Below, piece after piece: positions 5,578-5,793 of a stretch of 5,793 bases of DNA (its first letter is position 1; each line of letters starts with the position of its first letter). Source of the stretch: JBNJEM01 sp051745935 (GTDB lineage Bacteria; Planctomycetota; Planctomycetia; Pirellulales; Pirellulaceae); NCBI GenBank assembly GCA_051745935.1, contig JBNJEM010000520.1, positions 1 to 5,793 of the forward strand. The letters are read 5' to 3'. Under the pieces are notes generated by a model. The model worked only from the letters and a program-made list of their open reading frames with translations, was not told the origin of the DNA and did not search any database. The position numbers were made by a program, and so were the translations under genes.

Positions 5578-5793
5578 CATCGGCCCCTGTTGATCTTTGA
5601 ATGCGAGGGAAGCAAAAAGGGGCCTGCCTACGATCAACCGCTTGCCACCATCAAACCTTCTAGCGACGAGTGGCATACGTACCGGCAGACCCCAAAACGC
5701 AGCGGCGCAACCACGTCCCACGTGCCCATCGATCTCAGCCAACGATGGTCGACGATGTTGGGAGGCAACCTTGTCCAGCCTATCGTCGCCGAC
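5578..5793 (+). pseudogene. PQQ-like beta-propeller repeat protein fragment, 5' end missing, runs off the window
   Basis: The plus-strand frame is open from just after a TAA (5575-5577) to the window edge and contains SKKGPAYDQPLATIKPSSDE, then DEWHTYRQTPKRSGAT and LGGNLVQPIVAD. The W-x-T-Y-R...RSGAT...LGG-x-L-x-x-P-x-VAD pattern is the entry into the PQQ-like (BamB/quinoprotein-type) beta-propeller of large planctomycete proteins, which are usually periplasmic or cell-surface. In those proteins this point is internal, preceded by hundreds of residues. Here nothing upstream continues it, and there is no ATG or signal peptide. CTG 5587 or TTG 5590 are the only near starts. The best reading is a 5'-truncated gene; a rare-start short protein is less likely. 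Whether the propeller is complete downstream cannot be seen. Confidence 0.65.

Noticed and set aside
5428..5742. Minus-strand frame whose stop overlaps the helicase ATG (ATGA) and which is open to the right edge
   Set aside because: It lies antisense to the recognisable PQQ-like fragment and its translation has no family-like pattern; the 4-bp overlap is likely coincidence.

Overview
The window looks like an accessory or repeat-rich stretch of a chromosome from a Planctomycetota-type bacterium. Three features suggest this: a PQQ-like beta-propeller fragment of the kind common in that phylum, a thioredoxin-like small protein with a Cys/Gly-rich tail, and a PIF1-type helicase carrying HRDC and helix-turn-helix C-terminal domains. 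The assignment comes from protein style and was not tested by any search.

Layout from left to right. Positions 1-455 (minus) hold the first ~115 residues of a pyrroline-5-carboxylate-reductase-like protein. Its family resemblance stops where a ~91-bp repeat (13-103) begins. A short coding-like frame (452-568, minus) overlaps its start codon by 4 bp. Positions 800-1265 (minus) hold a small thioredoxin-like gene broken by one frameshift near 919; the restored stop is followed by a 9-bp hairpin. Positions 1307-1836 (minus) are a compact type II toxin-antitoxin operon: PF09720-type antitoxin first, RelE/ParE-type toxin second, overlapping by 4 bp, with a candidate promoter and operator upstream. 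Positions 1837-2599 have no convincing gene but contain tandem, inverted and palindromic repeats (1919-2081) and a second copy of the ~91-bp repeat (2521-2611). A short minus-strand ORF (2600-2779) ends inside that copy. Positions 2981-5431 (minus) hold the one long intact gene, the 816-residue PIF1-like helicase. At the right edge (5578-5793, plus) is an in-frame piece of a PQQ-like beta-propeller protein that lacks its 5' part and runs out of the window.

The genes do not form one pathway. The helicase and the toxin-antitoxin pair are the only units that look complete. Around them are truncated or frameshifted genes and dispersed repeats, a picture of repeated insertion, deletion and decay. 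I see no CRISPR array, rRNA, tRNA, transposase or phage gene, and no convincing undescribed multi-gene system. The most unusual signals are the ~91-bp repeat pair lying at the 3' ends of two minus-strand genes, and the two oppositely oriented frames that both close at about 5575.
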